A stretch of DNA of 64,000 nt from contig NZ_JBJNRJ010000015.1 of the NCBI RefSeq assembly GCF_046233715.1, forward strand, positions 1 to 64,000. Direction: 5' to 3'. Position 1 is the stretch's first letter; every line of letters begins with the position of its first letter. The translations under genes and the position numbers were made by a program. This DNA is from Trujillonella humicola. Lineage in GTDB: Bacteria > Actinomycetota > Actinomycetes > Mycobacteriales > Geodermatophilaceae. This document shows positions 56,701 through 64,000 of this stretch, piece by piece. The notes under the pieces are model-generated. The model did no database searches. It saw only the letters and a program-made list of their open reading frames with translations, and was not told where the DNA came from.

Positions 56701-59337
56701 TCAGCCCCTCCCGGGGGACGCGCCGGGCGGCGGCGGGACCTCCGGCCGCCCCACGACCGTGCGCGGCGCGGGACCCGCGGGCGCCAGCGCCGCCCGGGCG
56801 GCCAGCACCAGCTCCAGGCACCCGGCGAAGCGGGCCTCGCGGTCCTTCTGCAGCGCGCGCGTCACCACCTCGGCCAGCGCCGGGGGTGTGTCCGGGCGCA
56901 GCGCGCGGACGTCGGGGACCGGACCGGTCAGGACCGAGGCCAGCAGCGGCGCCATGTCCGCCGCCGGGAACGCGCGGCGCCCGGTGAGCACCTCGAACAG
57001 CACCGCCCCGAGGGAGTAGACGTCGGCCCGCCGGTCCAGCGGCAGGCCCTCGAGCTGCTCGGGTGCGGCGTAGGCCAGGGTGAGCGGGGCCTCCCCGGCG
57101 CCGGTCAGCGACACCGCCGCCGCGAGGTCCTTGGCGATGCCGAAGTCGGTGAGCATCGCCTGCTCGGTGCCGTCGGCGTGCCGGCGCAGCAGCACGTTGG
57201 CCGGCTTCACGTCGCGGTGCAGCAGCCCGGCCTCGTGCGCGGCGTCCAGCGCCCGGCCGACGTCGGTGACGACCCCGACCGCGTCCTCGGGCGGGAAGGG
57301 CCCGCGTTCGCGCAGCGCGGTGTCCAGGTCCGGGCCGGCGATGTAGCGCATCGACATCCACAGCAGGTCGCCGTCCTGGCCGCGGTCCACGACGTCCACG
57401 ACGTTCGGGTGGTCCAGGCGGCACAGCACGTCGGACTCCCGCTCGAAGCGCTCGCGGAACTGCCGGTGCCCGGCGAAGCCGGGGTGCAGCACCTTGAGGG
57501 CCACGTCGCGCGGGAGCGACCGGTGCCGGGCGAGGTAGACCGCACCCATGCCGCCGGCCCCCAGCTGCCGCTTGAGCAGGTAGCCGCCGACGGTGGAGCC
57601 GACCGGGATCGGCTCCGCCGTCCCGGCCGCCCGGTCGGGCTCGCGCTCGCGGGCGCGGAGGACCTCCTCCGGGGTGGGGTCGCCCATGCCGAGCAGCCGG
57701 GCGCCCGGCTCGGAGGCCGGGGCGTGGTCGTCGCCGGTGCGGTCGGCGTCGTCGAGCCCGGCCAGGTTCCAGGCCGCGGTCTCCACGGGACCGGGCGGGA
57801 CGACGTCGAGGCTGGCGTCGGTCACCGTCGTCCCCGCGTCGGCCCAGGTGACGGCGCATCCGGGCGGTGCCACGGAGACGACCGCCCGGCACGCCGCGGG
57901 CAGGCTCGCGCGGCGGCGGCCCAGCCAGACCGGGTGCACGTCGACCGACGGGCCGTGCTGCAGCAGCGGCGCGAGGACCTCGGGCGGCAGGGGGAGGTCC
58001 TCGTCGACGAGCAGGACGACCGCCGGCTCGTCGGCGGGGCGGGCGTCGCGGTCGCGTGCGCGGCCGGTCACCAGCCCGGTCAGCGACGTCAGCAGGCGGC
58101 GCGCGTCGTCCGGCCCGGTCGCGAGCATCGGACCGTCGTCGGAGCCGGCGTGCGGGAGGGCGGCGAACCAGGCCCAGCCCGAGCGGCTGCGCAGCGCCGC
58201 GGCCAGGCGCAGGTCGCGCGGGCTGTGCAGCGCGGCCAGTTGCAGGGCCAGCCACCGGGCCAGCGCCAGCACCTGCTCGCGCGCGCCGGTCACCCCGAGC
58301 GCGCCCACCTCGGGCAGGCGCACCGTCAGCGGCGCGCAGCGGGCGACGGCGTGGGGTTCGAGGGAGCGCGCCGCGTCCTCGCGCCGCCGCGGATCGCCGC
58401 CGTCGGCCAGCCGGTAGGTCGCCTCCGACGGCAGGTCGGTCCAGCCGACCCGCACCTGCAGCCAGTCGGCGTCCCCGGGGCGGCGCTCCCACAGGTCGGG
58501 CGCCGGACCCTCGGTGCGGCGCAGCACGTCGGCCAGGTCGGGCGCGGCCGCCCAGCGGCGGACGCCCTCGGCCACCAGGTCCCGCTCCAGCCCCCTGCGG
58601 GCAGCCTCCAGCGTGCTGCCGAAGGCCGCCTCCCGGTACCGGTGGTCGCGGGCCGCCCGCGACCAGGGGAGCAGGCGGCGGGGCCGGGGTCCGGGCGGCG
58701 CCGACACCAGGCGCGGCGGCGGAGGGGGCGGCAGCGGCGCCCGCGGCGGCCTCCGGAAGCGGGCCACGCCGCGGACCACCGGCAGGTGGGGCACCGGCGG
58801 CGGCTGCCGCGGGTGGTGCCGCAGCACGGTGGAGGCGGCCTCGACGGGGGCGCCGACCGGCACCGGCGTCGGGGCGCCGAGCGGGCGGCCGAACAGGTGG
58901 GTGCCGTTGAGCGACCCCAGGTCCTCGGCGAGGACGTCCTCGCCGTCGGCGGTGAAGCGCACGTGCTCGCGGGACAGACCCGGGTCGTCGATCCGCAGCT
59001 GCCCCTCGCGGCCGGCGGTCACCGTGCCGTCGAGCGGCAGGCGAGCCCCCGCCGACGGCCCGATGCCGACGACGAGCTCGGTCCCGGAGACCGGCTGCGG
59101 CGCCGCGGCGGTGGAGGTGAGGACGTCGCCGTTGCGCAGCCCCAGCTCGGAGACCGGCTGGTCGACGTCGAGCGCCGTGCGGGTGCGCGCGATCCGCAGC
59201 TGCCCGCCACCGGTCCGGGACACCAGGCCCGACCGCACGAGGAGGTCGACGACCGCGCGACCCGGGGGGTCCCCGTGCACGTCGATCTCCACGAGCTCGG
59301 GCTCGTGCCCCGCCAGCCGCAGCCACACGGGGCGCAC
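56701..59337 (-). CDS. Ubiquitin-like/FHA/EccC-like/Ser-Thr-kinase fusion
   Basis: An 878-residue protein of unusual build. Residues ~1-80 look ubiquitin-like (VWLRLAGHEPELVEIDVHGD), as in EsaB/YukD-linked proteins. Residues ~85-165 are an FHA domain (GREGQLRIDDPGLSREHVRF; EDLGSLNGTHLF). Residues ~200-530 resemble the non-ATPase part of EccC/FtsK-type secretion proteins (LWERRPGDADWLQVRVGWTD; ALGVTGAREQVLALARWLAL). Residues ~570-850 are a protein kinase: LGAGGMGAVYLARH, HRDVKPANVLLRR, LTDFGIAKD. No P-loop motor remains. No type VII genes lie nearby. The frame runs from ATG 59337. Confidence 0.75.
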   Translation of the reverse strand: MRPVWLRLAGHEPELVEIDVHGDPPGRAVVDLLVRSGLVSRTGGGQLRIARTRTALDVDQPVSELGLRNGDVLTSTAAAPQPVSGTELVVGIGPSAGARLPLDGTVTAGREGQLRIDDPGLSREHVRFTADGEDVLAEDLGSLNGTHLFGRPLGAPTPVPVGAPVEAASTVLRHHPRQPPPVPHLPVVRGVARFRRPPRAPLPPPPPPRLVSAPPGPRPRRLLPWSRAARDHRYREAAFGSTLEAARRGLERDLVAEGVRRWAAAPDLADVLRRTEGPAPDLWERRPGDADWLQVRVGWTDLPSEATYRLADGGDPRRREDAARSLEPHAVARCAPLTVRLPEVGALGVTGAREQVLALARWLALQLAALHSPRDLRLAAALRSRSGWAWFAALPHAGSDDGPMLATGPDDARRLLTSLTGLVTGRARDRDARPADEPAVVLLVDEDLPLPPEVLAPLLQHGPSVDVHPVWLGRRRASLPAACRAVVSVAPPGCAVTWADAGTTVTDASLDVVPPGPVETAAWNLAGLDDADRTGDDHAPASEPGARLLGMGDPTPEEVLRAREREPDRAAGTAEPIPVGSTVGGYLLKRQLGAGGMGAVYLARHRSLPRDVALKVLHPGFAGHRQFRERFERESDVLCRLDHPNVVDVVDRGQDGDLLWMSMRYIAGPDLDTALRERGPFPPEDAVGVVTDVGRALDAAHEAGLLHRDVKPANVLLRRHADGTEQAMLTDFGIAKDLAAAVSLTGAGEAPLTLAYAAPEQLEGLPLDRRADVYSLGAVLFEVLTGRRAFPAADMAPLLASVLTGPVPDVRALRPDTPPALAEVVTRALQKDREARFAGCLELVLAARAALAPAGPAPRTVVGRPEVPPPPGASPGRG

Positions 59338-59422
59338 ACTCCCAGAAAACGGCCTGGTCGGGACCTCGCGGCCGCGCGGTCGGGTGGCCCGCTCAGCCGA
59401 CCGGGGGAGGCCGGGCCGCCCG

Positions 59423-60226
59423 TCAGGCGGCCGTGGCCGCCAGGGGGGAGCCCGGCCGGGGCACGTCCGGGCGGGGGAAGACCGGCCGCAGCACCGCCGG
59501 CGCGCGGAAGTGCCGCCAGCTGCCCTCCGCCTGCGCCAGCCGGTCGGCCACGGCGTAGACGACCGCCGGGTGGTGGCCCAGCCCGAGGTGGCTGGCGTGG
59601 ACGGCGATGTTCTCCGCCCGCGGCCCCGGGGTCTCCAGGCAGGTCTGCCAGTGCACGATCCCGTCGGCGTGGGAGTAGATCGACGTGGCGGGCACCGGCA
59701 GCGGCGTGCACTCGCTCTCCAGCGGGAACGACACCGAGTCCACGTGCAGGTGGGAGAACCGGTTGAACACCCGGGCCGCGCGGGTCTGCGACTCGCAGGT
59801 CAGCCGGAACGGGCTGCCCAGGGTGATCACCTGGCGCACCGAGTCGGGGGTGGCGCGGGTGAGCTCGCGGGCGAAGATCCCACCGAGGCTCCAGCCGACG
59901 AGGCTGACCGGCCGGCCGTACCGGTCGGCCAGGTCGTCCAGGCGCCGGCGCATGCCGCCCACGCAGGTCGGCGTCGGGCCGATGTTGCGGCCCAGCCGCC
60001 AGCCGTGCACCCGGTAGTCCAGCCGCCGCAGGGTCGCCCGCAGCGTCCGCGTGGACGCGTCGTCGGCCAGCAGGCCGGGGAGGACCAGCACGGGGTGGCC
60101 GTCGCCGTGGGGGAGCGCCTGCAGGAGGGGGCGCGCGGCCAGGTACAGGCCGTAGTCGGCCACGGCCCGGCCCGGCTCGCTCAGGTAGAGCGGGAGTGCG
60201 GGGCCGCCGCTGGGCTGTCGTGCCAC
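59423..60226 (-). CDS. Alpha/beta hydrolase, PGAP1/lipase-like
   Basis: A 267-residue hydrolase. The nucleophile Ser is in SLVGWSLGGIFARELTRA, preceded by VLVLPGLLADDASTRTLRAT. A late His in AVHASHLGLGHHPAVVYAVA fits the catalytic triad, with Asp near SIYSHADGIVHW. Esterase or lipase activity is likely, substrate unknown. The GTG start at 60226 gives MARQPSGGPALPL. It is divergent from the next hydrolase gene, sharing a 190-bp region. Confidence 0.75.
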   Translation of the reverse strand: MARQPSGGPALPLYLSEPGRAVADYGLYLAARPLLQALPHGDGHPVLVLPGLLADDASTRTLRATLRRLDYRVHGWRLGRNIGPTPTCVGGMRRRLDDLADRYGRPVSLVGWSLGGIFARELTRATPDSVRQVITLGSPFRLTCESQTRAARVFNRFSHLHVDSVSFPLESECTPLPVPATSIYSHADGIVHWQTCLETPGPRAENIAVHASHLGLGHHPAVVYAVADRLAQAEGSWRHFRAPAVLRPVFPRPDVPRPGSPLAATAA

Positions 60227-60416
60227 GGAGATCCTCCTCGTCGACCGGCGCTGGTCACCCGCCCGTTACCCGGGGCGGGACGGCGGGCACACCCGCCGAG
60301 ACACATCCGTGTCCTCGGCAGTCCGCTGTGGCGATCGACACACCGTCGTCCCACCCGTCCCGGGCGTCGCACCACCCGGCCGGGCGGGCGCGCGGTGCTC
60401 GTGCCACGGTGACCGG

Positions 60417-61349
60417 GTGGACGAGACACAGGTCCCCGGGCGCTCCCTCACCGTGGAGCTCGACGGCCCGGTGCACTACATCGACTTCGGCGGTGCCGAG
60501 GCCGGCCCCCCGGTCGTGCTGGTCCACGGGCTCGGGGGCTCGCACCTGAACTGGGACCTGCTGGCGCCGCTGCTCACCCCGCACGCCCGGGTCTGGGCGC
60601 TGGACCTGCCGGGCTTCGGCCGCAGCGAGCCCGGCCGGCGGCGGGCCAGCGTGCCGGCCAACGTCCTGGTGCTCGACCGGTTCCTCCGGGAGGTGGTCGG
60701 CGACCCGGCGGTCCTGGTCGGCAACTCGATGGGCGGGATGATCTCGCTGTTCGCCTCCGCCCGGTCCCCGCAGCGGGTCCGCGGCACCGTCCTGCTCGAC
60801 CCCGCGGTCCCGGGTCCCCGCCGGGCGCTGGACCCCACCGTCGCGCTGCAGTTCGCCGTCTACGCCGTGCCGTTCCTCGCCGAGCGCGTCCTGTGGCTGC
60901 GCAGGGTGCGCACCACGCCGCTGGCCCGGGTGCGCGAGCTGCTCGAGCTGTGCGGGGTCGACCCGGACGCGCTGCCCGCGGAGGTGATCGACCGGTCGGT
61001 GACCCTGCTGGAGGAGCGGCGCGACGTCGCCGGGATGGACAAGGCGTTCCTGGCCGCCGCGCGCTCCCTGCTGTGGGTGCTGGCCGATCCGCGGCGCTAC
61101 CGGGAGGCGATGGCGGCCGTCTCCGGGCCGGTGCTGCTGGTGCACGGCGACCGCGACCGCCTGGTCCCGGTGGCCGCCGCCCGGGACATCGCCGGGCGGC
61201 ACCCCGACTGGCGCTACGTGGAGCTGACCGGCGTCGGGCACGTGCCGCAGCTGCAGGTGCCCGGGGTGGTGGCCGATCACCTGCTCGACTGGCTGAGCGA
61301 CGGCGGGCTCCTCCCGGCCGGCGAGGGGGAGCCGGCCGACCGCGGCTGA
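60417..61349 (+). CDS. Alpha/beta hydrolase
   Basis: A 310-residue hydrolase of the epoxide-hydrolase/meta-cleavage product type. It has VVLVHGLGGSHLNWDLLAPL (oxyanion HG), the nucleophile VLVGNSMGGMISLFA and the triad His in LTGVGHVPQLQVPG with Asp in VHGDRDRLVPV. The real substrate is unclear. GTG at 60417 follows the sequence GGTGACCGG with no clear ribosome site; no better in-frame start is visible. It ends in a convergent intergenic region with repeated CACGTTGCCG. Confidence 0.78.
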   Translation: MDETQVPGRSLTVELDGPVHYIDFGGAEAGPPVVLVHGLGGSHLNWDLLAPLLTPHARVWALDLPGFGRSEPGRRRASVPANVLVLDRFLREVVGDPAVLVGNSMGGMISLFASARSPQRVRGTVLLDPAVPGPRRALDPTVALQFAVYAVPFLAERVLWLRRVRTTPLARVRELLELCGVDPDALPAEVIDRSVTLLEERRDVAGMDKAFLAAARSLLWVLADPRRYREAMAAVSGPVLLVHGDRDRLVPVAAARDIAGRHPDWRYVELTGVGHVPQLQVPGVVADHLLDWLSDGGLLPAGEGEPADRG

Positions 61350-61364
61350 CCGCGTCCGCGGGGC

Positions 61365-61414
61365 ACGTTGCCGGTGCTCTCCGCACGTTGCCGCTCCGAT
61401 CCGGCCGGCAACGT
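61365..61414. repeat. Repeated/inverted ACGTTGCCGG between convergent genes
   Basis: ACGTTGCCGG at 61365-61374, ACGTTGCCGC at 61385-61394 and the inverse CCGGCAACGT at 61405-61414. The outer pair can form a 10-bp stem. This may be a weak terminator for the hydrolase gene or a protein site. Confidence 0.35.
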
Positions 61415-61491
61415 CCCGAAGCCGCCGGCAGAGTGGTCGGGTCGCCGCTGCGGGGTCGAGGGCCTCGCGGACGCCGCCCTGCCGACCCGGC

Positions 61492-64000
61492 TCAGCTGCC
61501 GCCCAGCGCCACCACCTCGTCCAGCCCCGCCTGCAGGTCGGCCACCAGCCCCTCCGGGTCGGTCACCGCCGTCGAGTCGACGTTGACGCCGATGCAGCAC
61601 TGGCCCTCGTGCGACAGCAGCGTGATCATCGCCGCGCAACCGGGCAGCGGGCCGAAGGGGAACATCCGGACGATCCGGGAGCCGGCGACGTAGACCGGGT
61701 GCGAGACGCCCGGCACGTTCGACAGCTGGACGTCGTTGGCGCTGGTCAGCCGCCCCGAGACCGCGCCGATGACCGGTGCCGGCAGCCAGCTGAGCGTGGG
61801 CGCGAGCAGGTCGTTGAGCACCCCGGAGCTGCTGTCGCTGCGCACCGACAGCACGAACTCGCGGATGGTGCGGATCCGGTCGGCGGGGTCGGCCTGGTCC
61901 AGCGGGGCGGGGAAGCGGGCGCCGGTGAAGCGGTTGCCGCCCTCCGGGGCGTCCTGGCTGCGCAGGCTGATCGGGATGCCCACGGCCAGCGTGCCCAGCG
62001 GTGCACCGTGCCGCTCGTGGTACCGGCGGAAACCACCGACCATCGCGGCGAGGAAGCCGTCGTTGAGCGAGCCGTCGGCCGCCTTCGCCCCGGCCTTGAG
62101 GTCGGCCAGCGGGACCTCGAGCACCTCCAGGTGCCAGTCCCCGCCGCGGCTGGCCAGCAGCGTCGAGCCGGGCCCGGGCGGGGTCAGGGTGCGGCCGGCC
62201 GAGCGGGCCGAGCCCAGCGCGGAGGCCACGACGTCCCGCGGCCGCCCGGCGGCCAGCACGTCCACCCCGCGGCGCAGCAGCTCCAGCGGCGCGGAGCGGG
62301 CCGTGCCGACCAGGCGCTCGGTGAGCAGGGCGGTGCGGGAGACGTCGTCGTCGGGCAGCGGGACCGGCGGCTCGGGCCGGACCGGGTCGTGCTCGGCGGT
62401 GCGGCTGTGCAGCTTGCCCATCAGCTGGACGGCGCCCAGCCCGTCGGTCGTGCTGTGGTGGGTCTTCACCACGTAGCCGGCCCGCCCGTCGGCCAGCCCC
62501 TCGACGAGCATCGCCTGCCACAGCGGGCGGGTGCGGTCCAGCGGCGCGGAGACGAATTCCCCGACCACGTCGAGGAGCTGGCGCATCGTGCCGGGCGGGT
62601 CGAGCCGCACCCGGTGCACGTGCGCGTCGAGGTCGAGCTCCTCCACCGTCACCCACCGCGGCGTGCCGACACCCAGCGCCGGCTCCACCACGCGCTGGCG
62701 CATCCGCGGCACCATCCGCGAGGCCCACTCGTGCGCCGCACGCAGCCGCTCCCACTCCGGCGCGGGCTCGAGCAGTTCCAGCAGCGACACGTTGGCGCGC
62801 AGCCGCGGGTCGGCGGCCTCCGCCCGCCACATCGCCGTCTCCAGCGGGTTCATGTCCGGCGAGCTGCCCCAGTCCAGCGGCGCTGCCGGGAGGGGCGCGT
62901 GCTGCCCGGCGGTGGGCTCCTCGCTGACCACCGGCCGCTCGCCGCGGCCGCCCCAGTCGGTCAGGGTGCGCAGGTACATGCCGTGCACCTCGGCGGCGCG
63001 GTCGGCGACCTCCTCGGCGGACCACCCGTCGGTGGGGACCGGCGGCAGCACCCGGACCTGGACGACGCCGGGGGAGACGGTCGTGGCGCCCTTCCACATC
63101 AGCTCGCCGGTGTTGCGCAGCACGATCGGCACGATCGGCACGCCGGCCTGCATCGCGACGTGGAAGGCGCCCTTCTTGAACGGGCCGAGGGTCGGGGTGA
63201 CCGACCGGGTGCCCTCGGGGGCGATCACCAGCGAGATGCCGTCGCGCAGCCGCTGCACCGCGGGCTCCAGGGCCTGCCGGGCCTGGCCGGAGTCCGCCCG
63301 GTCGACGAAGGCGACGTCGGCGAGCCGGAAGGCCAGCCCGAAGGCCGGCGTCCGCTCCAGCTCTTTCTTCGCCACGGCGGTGAAGCCGCCGCGCAGCAGC
63401 TTCGCCAGGACCAGGACGTCGAGCTGGCTCTGGTGGTTGAACAGGAACACCGCCGGGCGGGTGGTGAGGTGCTCGGCGCCCTCGACGTCGAGCCGGACCC
63501 CCGCGATCGCGCTGCCGAGCTCCCCGGCGAGGGTGATGCCCAGGTCGACCGCCTCGCGCCGCGAGCCGCCGAGCGCGCCGACCGCGACCCCGGTGGCGAA
63601 GCCGCCGAGCATGCCGCCGACCCCGGCGACGGTGCGCGCGAGGTCGGCGGCCGACGTGCGGCCGCGGCGGCGGAACCGGGCCACCGGCCAGGAGTAGTGG
63701 CGCGCGGCGGCGGCCAGCCCGGTGCCGGGGTTGAGCGCGCGCGCCCGCCCCGCGGTGCGCAGGAAGGGCACGTCCTCGTCGCCGTTGGAGTACGCGTAGC
63801 TCTGCGCCAGGTCGATGCCGTGCTCCTCGGCGAAGGCGCGCACGGCCGCGGCCTTGCCCTTGCGCCACAGCAGCGGGCCGCCGGGACGGCCGGTGCAGAC
63901 GCCGTCGACGATCTCGACGGGGGAGACCAGGACGTGCTCGACGCCCAGCGCCCGGGCGGCCGGCTCCACCTGGAAGCGGGTGGCCGACGACGCGAGGACG
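61492..64000 (-). CDS. HAD phosphatase / PlsC acyltransferase / WS-DGAT fusion, N-terminus beyond window
   Basis: At least 836 residues; the frame is open at the right edge, and the first codons read VLASSATRFQVEPAARALGV, the inner part of a HAD-IB hydrolase (SYAYSNGDEDVPFL). Then comes a PlsC domain with FLFNHQSQLDVL (NHxxxxD) and IAPEGTRSVTPTL. The last ~450 residues are a wax-ester synthase / diacylglycerol acyltransferase with VKTHHSTTDGLGAVQLM (HHxxxDG) and LTSANDVQLSNVPGV near the end. In mycobacteria HAD-PlsC and WS/DGAT are separate adjacent genes. Fused, it could carry lysophosphatidate to triacylglycerol on one chain. Confidence 0.88.
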   Translation of the reverse strand, partial: VLASSATRFQVEPAARALGVEHVLVSPVEIVDGVCTGRPGGPLLWRKGKAAAVRAFAEEHGIDLAQSYAYSNGDEDVPFLRTAGRARALNPGTGLAAAARHYSWPVARFRRRGRTSAADLARTVAGVGGMLGGFATGVAVGALGGSRREAVDLGITLAGELGSAIAGVRLDVEGAEHLTTRPAVFLFNHQSQLDVLVLAKLLRGGFTAVAKKELERTPAFGLAFRLADVAFVDRADSGQARQALEPAVQRLRDGISLVIAPEGTRSVTPTLGPFKKGAFHVAMQAGVPIVPIVLRNTGELMWKGATTVSPGVVQVRVLPPVPTDGWSAEEVADRAAEVHGMYLRTLTDWGGRGERPVVSEEPTAGQHAPLPAAPLDWGSSPDMNPLETAMWRAEAADPRLRANVSLLELLEPAPEWERLRAAHEWASRMVPRMRQRVVEPALGVGTPRWVTVEELDLDAHVHRVRLDPPGTMRQLLDVVGEFVSAPLDRTRPLWQAMLVEGLADGRAGYVVKTHHSTTDGLGAVQLMGKLHSRTAEHDPVRPEPPVPLPDDDVSRTALLTERLVGTARSAPLELLRRGVDVLAAGRPRDVVASALGSARSAGRTLTPPGPGSTLLASRGGDWHLEVLEVPLADLKAGAKAADGSLNDGFLAAMVGGFRRYHERHGAPLGTLAVGIPISLRSQDAPEGGNRFTGARFPAPLDQADPADRIRTIREFVLSVRSDSSSGVLNDLLAPTLSWLPAPVIGAVSGRLTSANDVQLSNVPGVSHPVYVAGSRIVRMFPFGPLPGCAAMITLLSHEGQCCIGVNVDSTAVTDPEGLVADLQAGLDEVVALGGS

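Noticed and set aside
54424..59766. A plus-strand frame of 1780 codons opposite the two kinases
   Set aside because: Low-complexity Arg/Gly/Ala content typical of antisense shadows; the kinases on the minus strand carry all motifs.
61365..61414. Operator for the right-edge lipid gene
   Set aside because: The region is at the 3' ends of two convergent genes, so control of their promoters is unlikely; kept only as a repeat.

Overview
The window is very GC-rich chromosomal DNA of an actinobacterium. A shared core order suggests the family Geodermatophilaceae (Blastococcus, Geodermatophilus or Modestobacter): a DUF3145 gene, accD-fabF-acpP-fabH-fabD, a PucR/FasR-type regulator, aceE, a DUF3052 gene, an AhpE-type peroxiredoxin and tRNA-Val. 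That order resembles the fasR-fabD-aceE neighbourhood of mycobacteria. The family assignment is an inference from gene content and composition.

Layout. Positions 1-12,266 hold envelope, stress and ion functions. These are a Tat-exported multicopper oxidase cut by the window edge, small membrane proteins, a DUF2254 protein, two STAS proteins, an overlapping response regulator / sensor kinase / GerMN lipoprotein operon, zinc-ribbon small proteins, a decayed four-helix copper-binding protein gene, a CPA1-type antiporter and a DUF421 protein. Positions 12,267-30,856 are an integrated element flanked by a perfect 48-bp direct repeat derived from the 3' part of a tRNA-Met gene. It carries a tyrosine integrase, an XRE repressor, two excisionase-like proteins, a HTH/replication-type protein containing iteron-like repeats, and a large defence-like operon: SNF2 helicase with DUF3883, DUF1156 DNA methylase, and DUF499 ATPase with an N-terminal HEPN-like domain. 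Several unrecognised cargo genes accompany it.

Positions 30,886-39,650 hold a hemerythrin protein, a large BTAD/AAA regulator, an M23 peptidase, a maleylpyruvate-isomerase-like protein, a frameshifted GGDEF gene and DUF3145. Positions 39,799-46,519 are the type II fatty acid synthase operon with its regulator. Positions 46,565-54,197 hold a PAP2 phosphatase, a pirin-like protein, an M20 amidohydrolase, aceE, DUF3052, the peroxiredoxin, tRNA-Val and a thioesterase. Positions 54,214-64,000 carry two unusual Ser/Thr kinases, two alpha/beta hydrolases and a HAD-PlsC-WS/DGAT fusion that runs off the window.

The main candidates for new biology are: the island's helicase-methylase-ATPase operon with its unknown partners; the FHA / EccC-like / kinase fusion; the three-enzyme lipid-synthesis fusion at the right edge; the FabD with a biotinyl/lipoyl-like tail; and a repeated intergenic motif near the two STAS genes.
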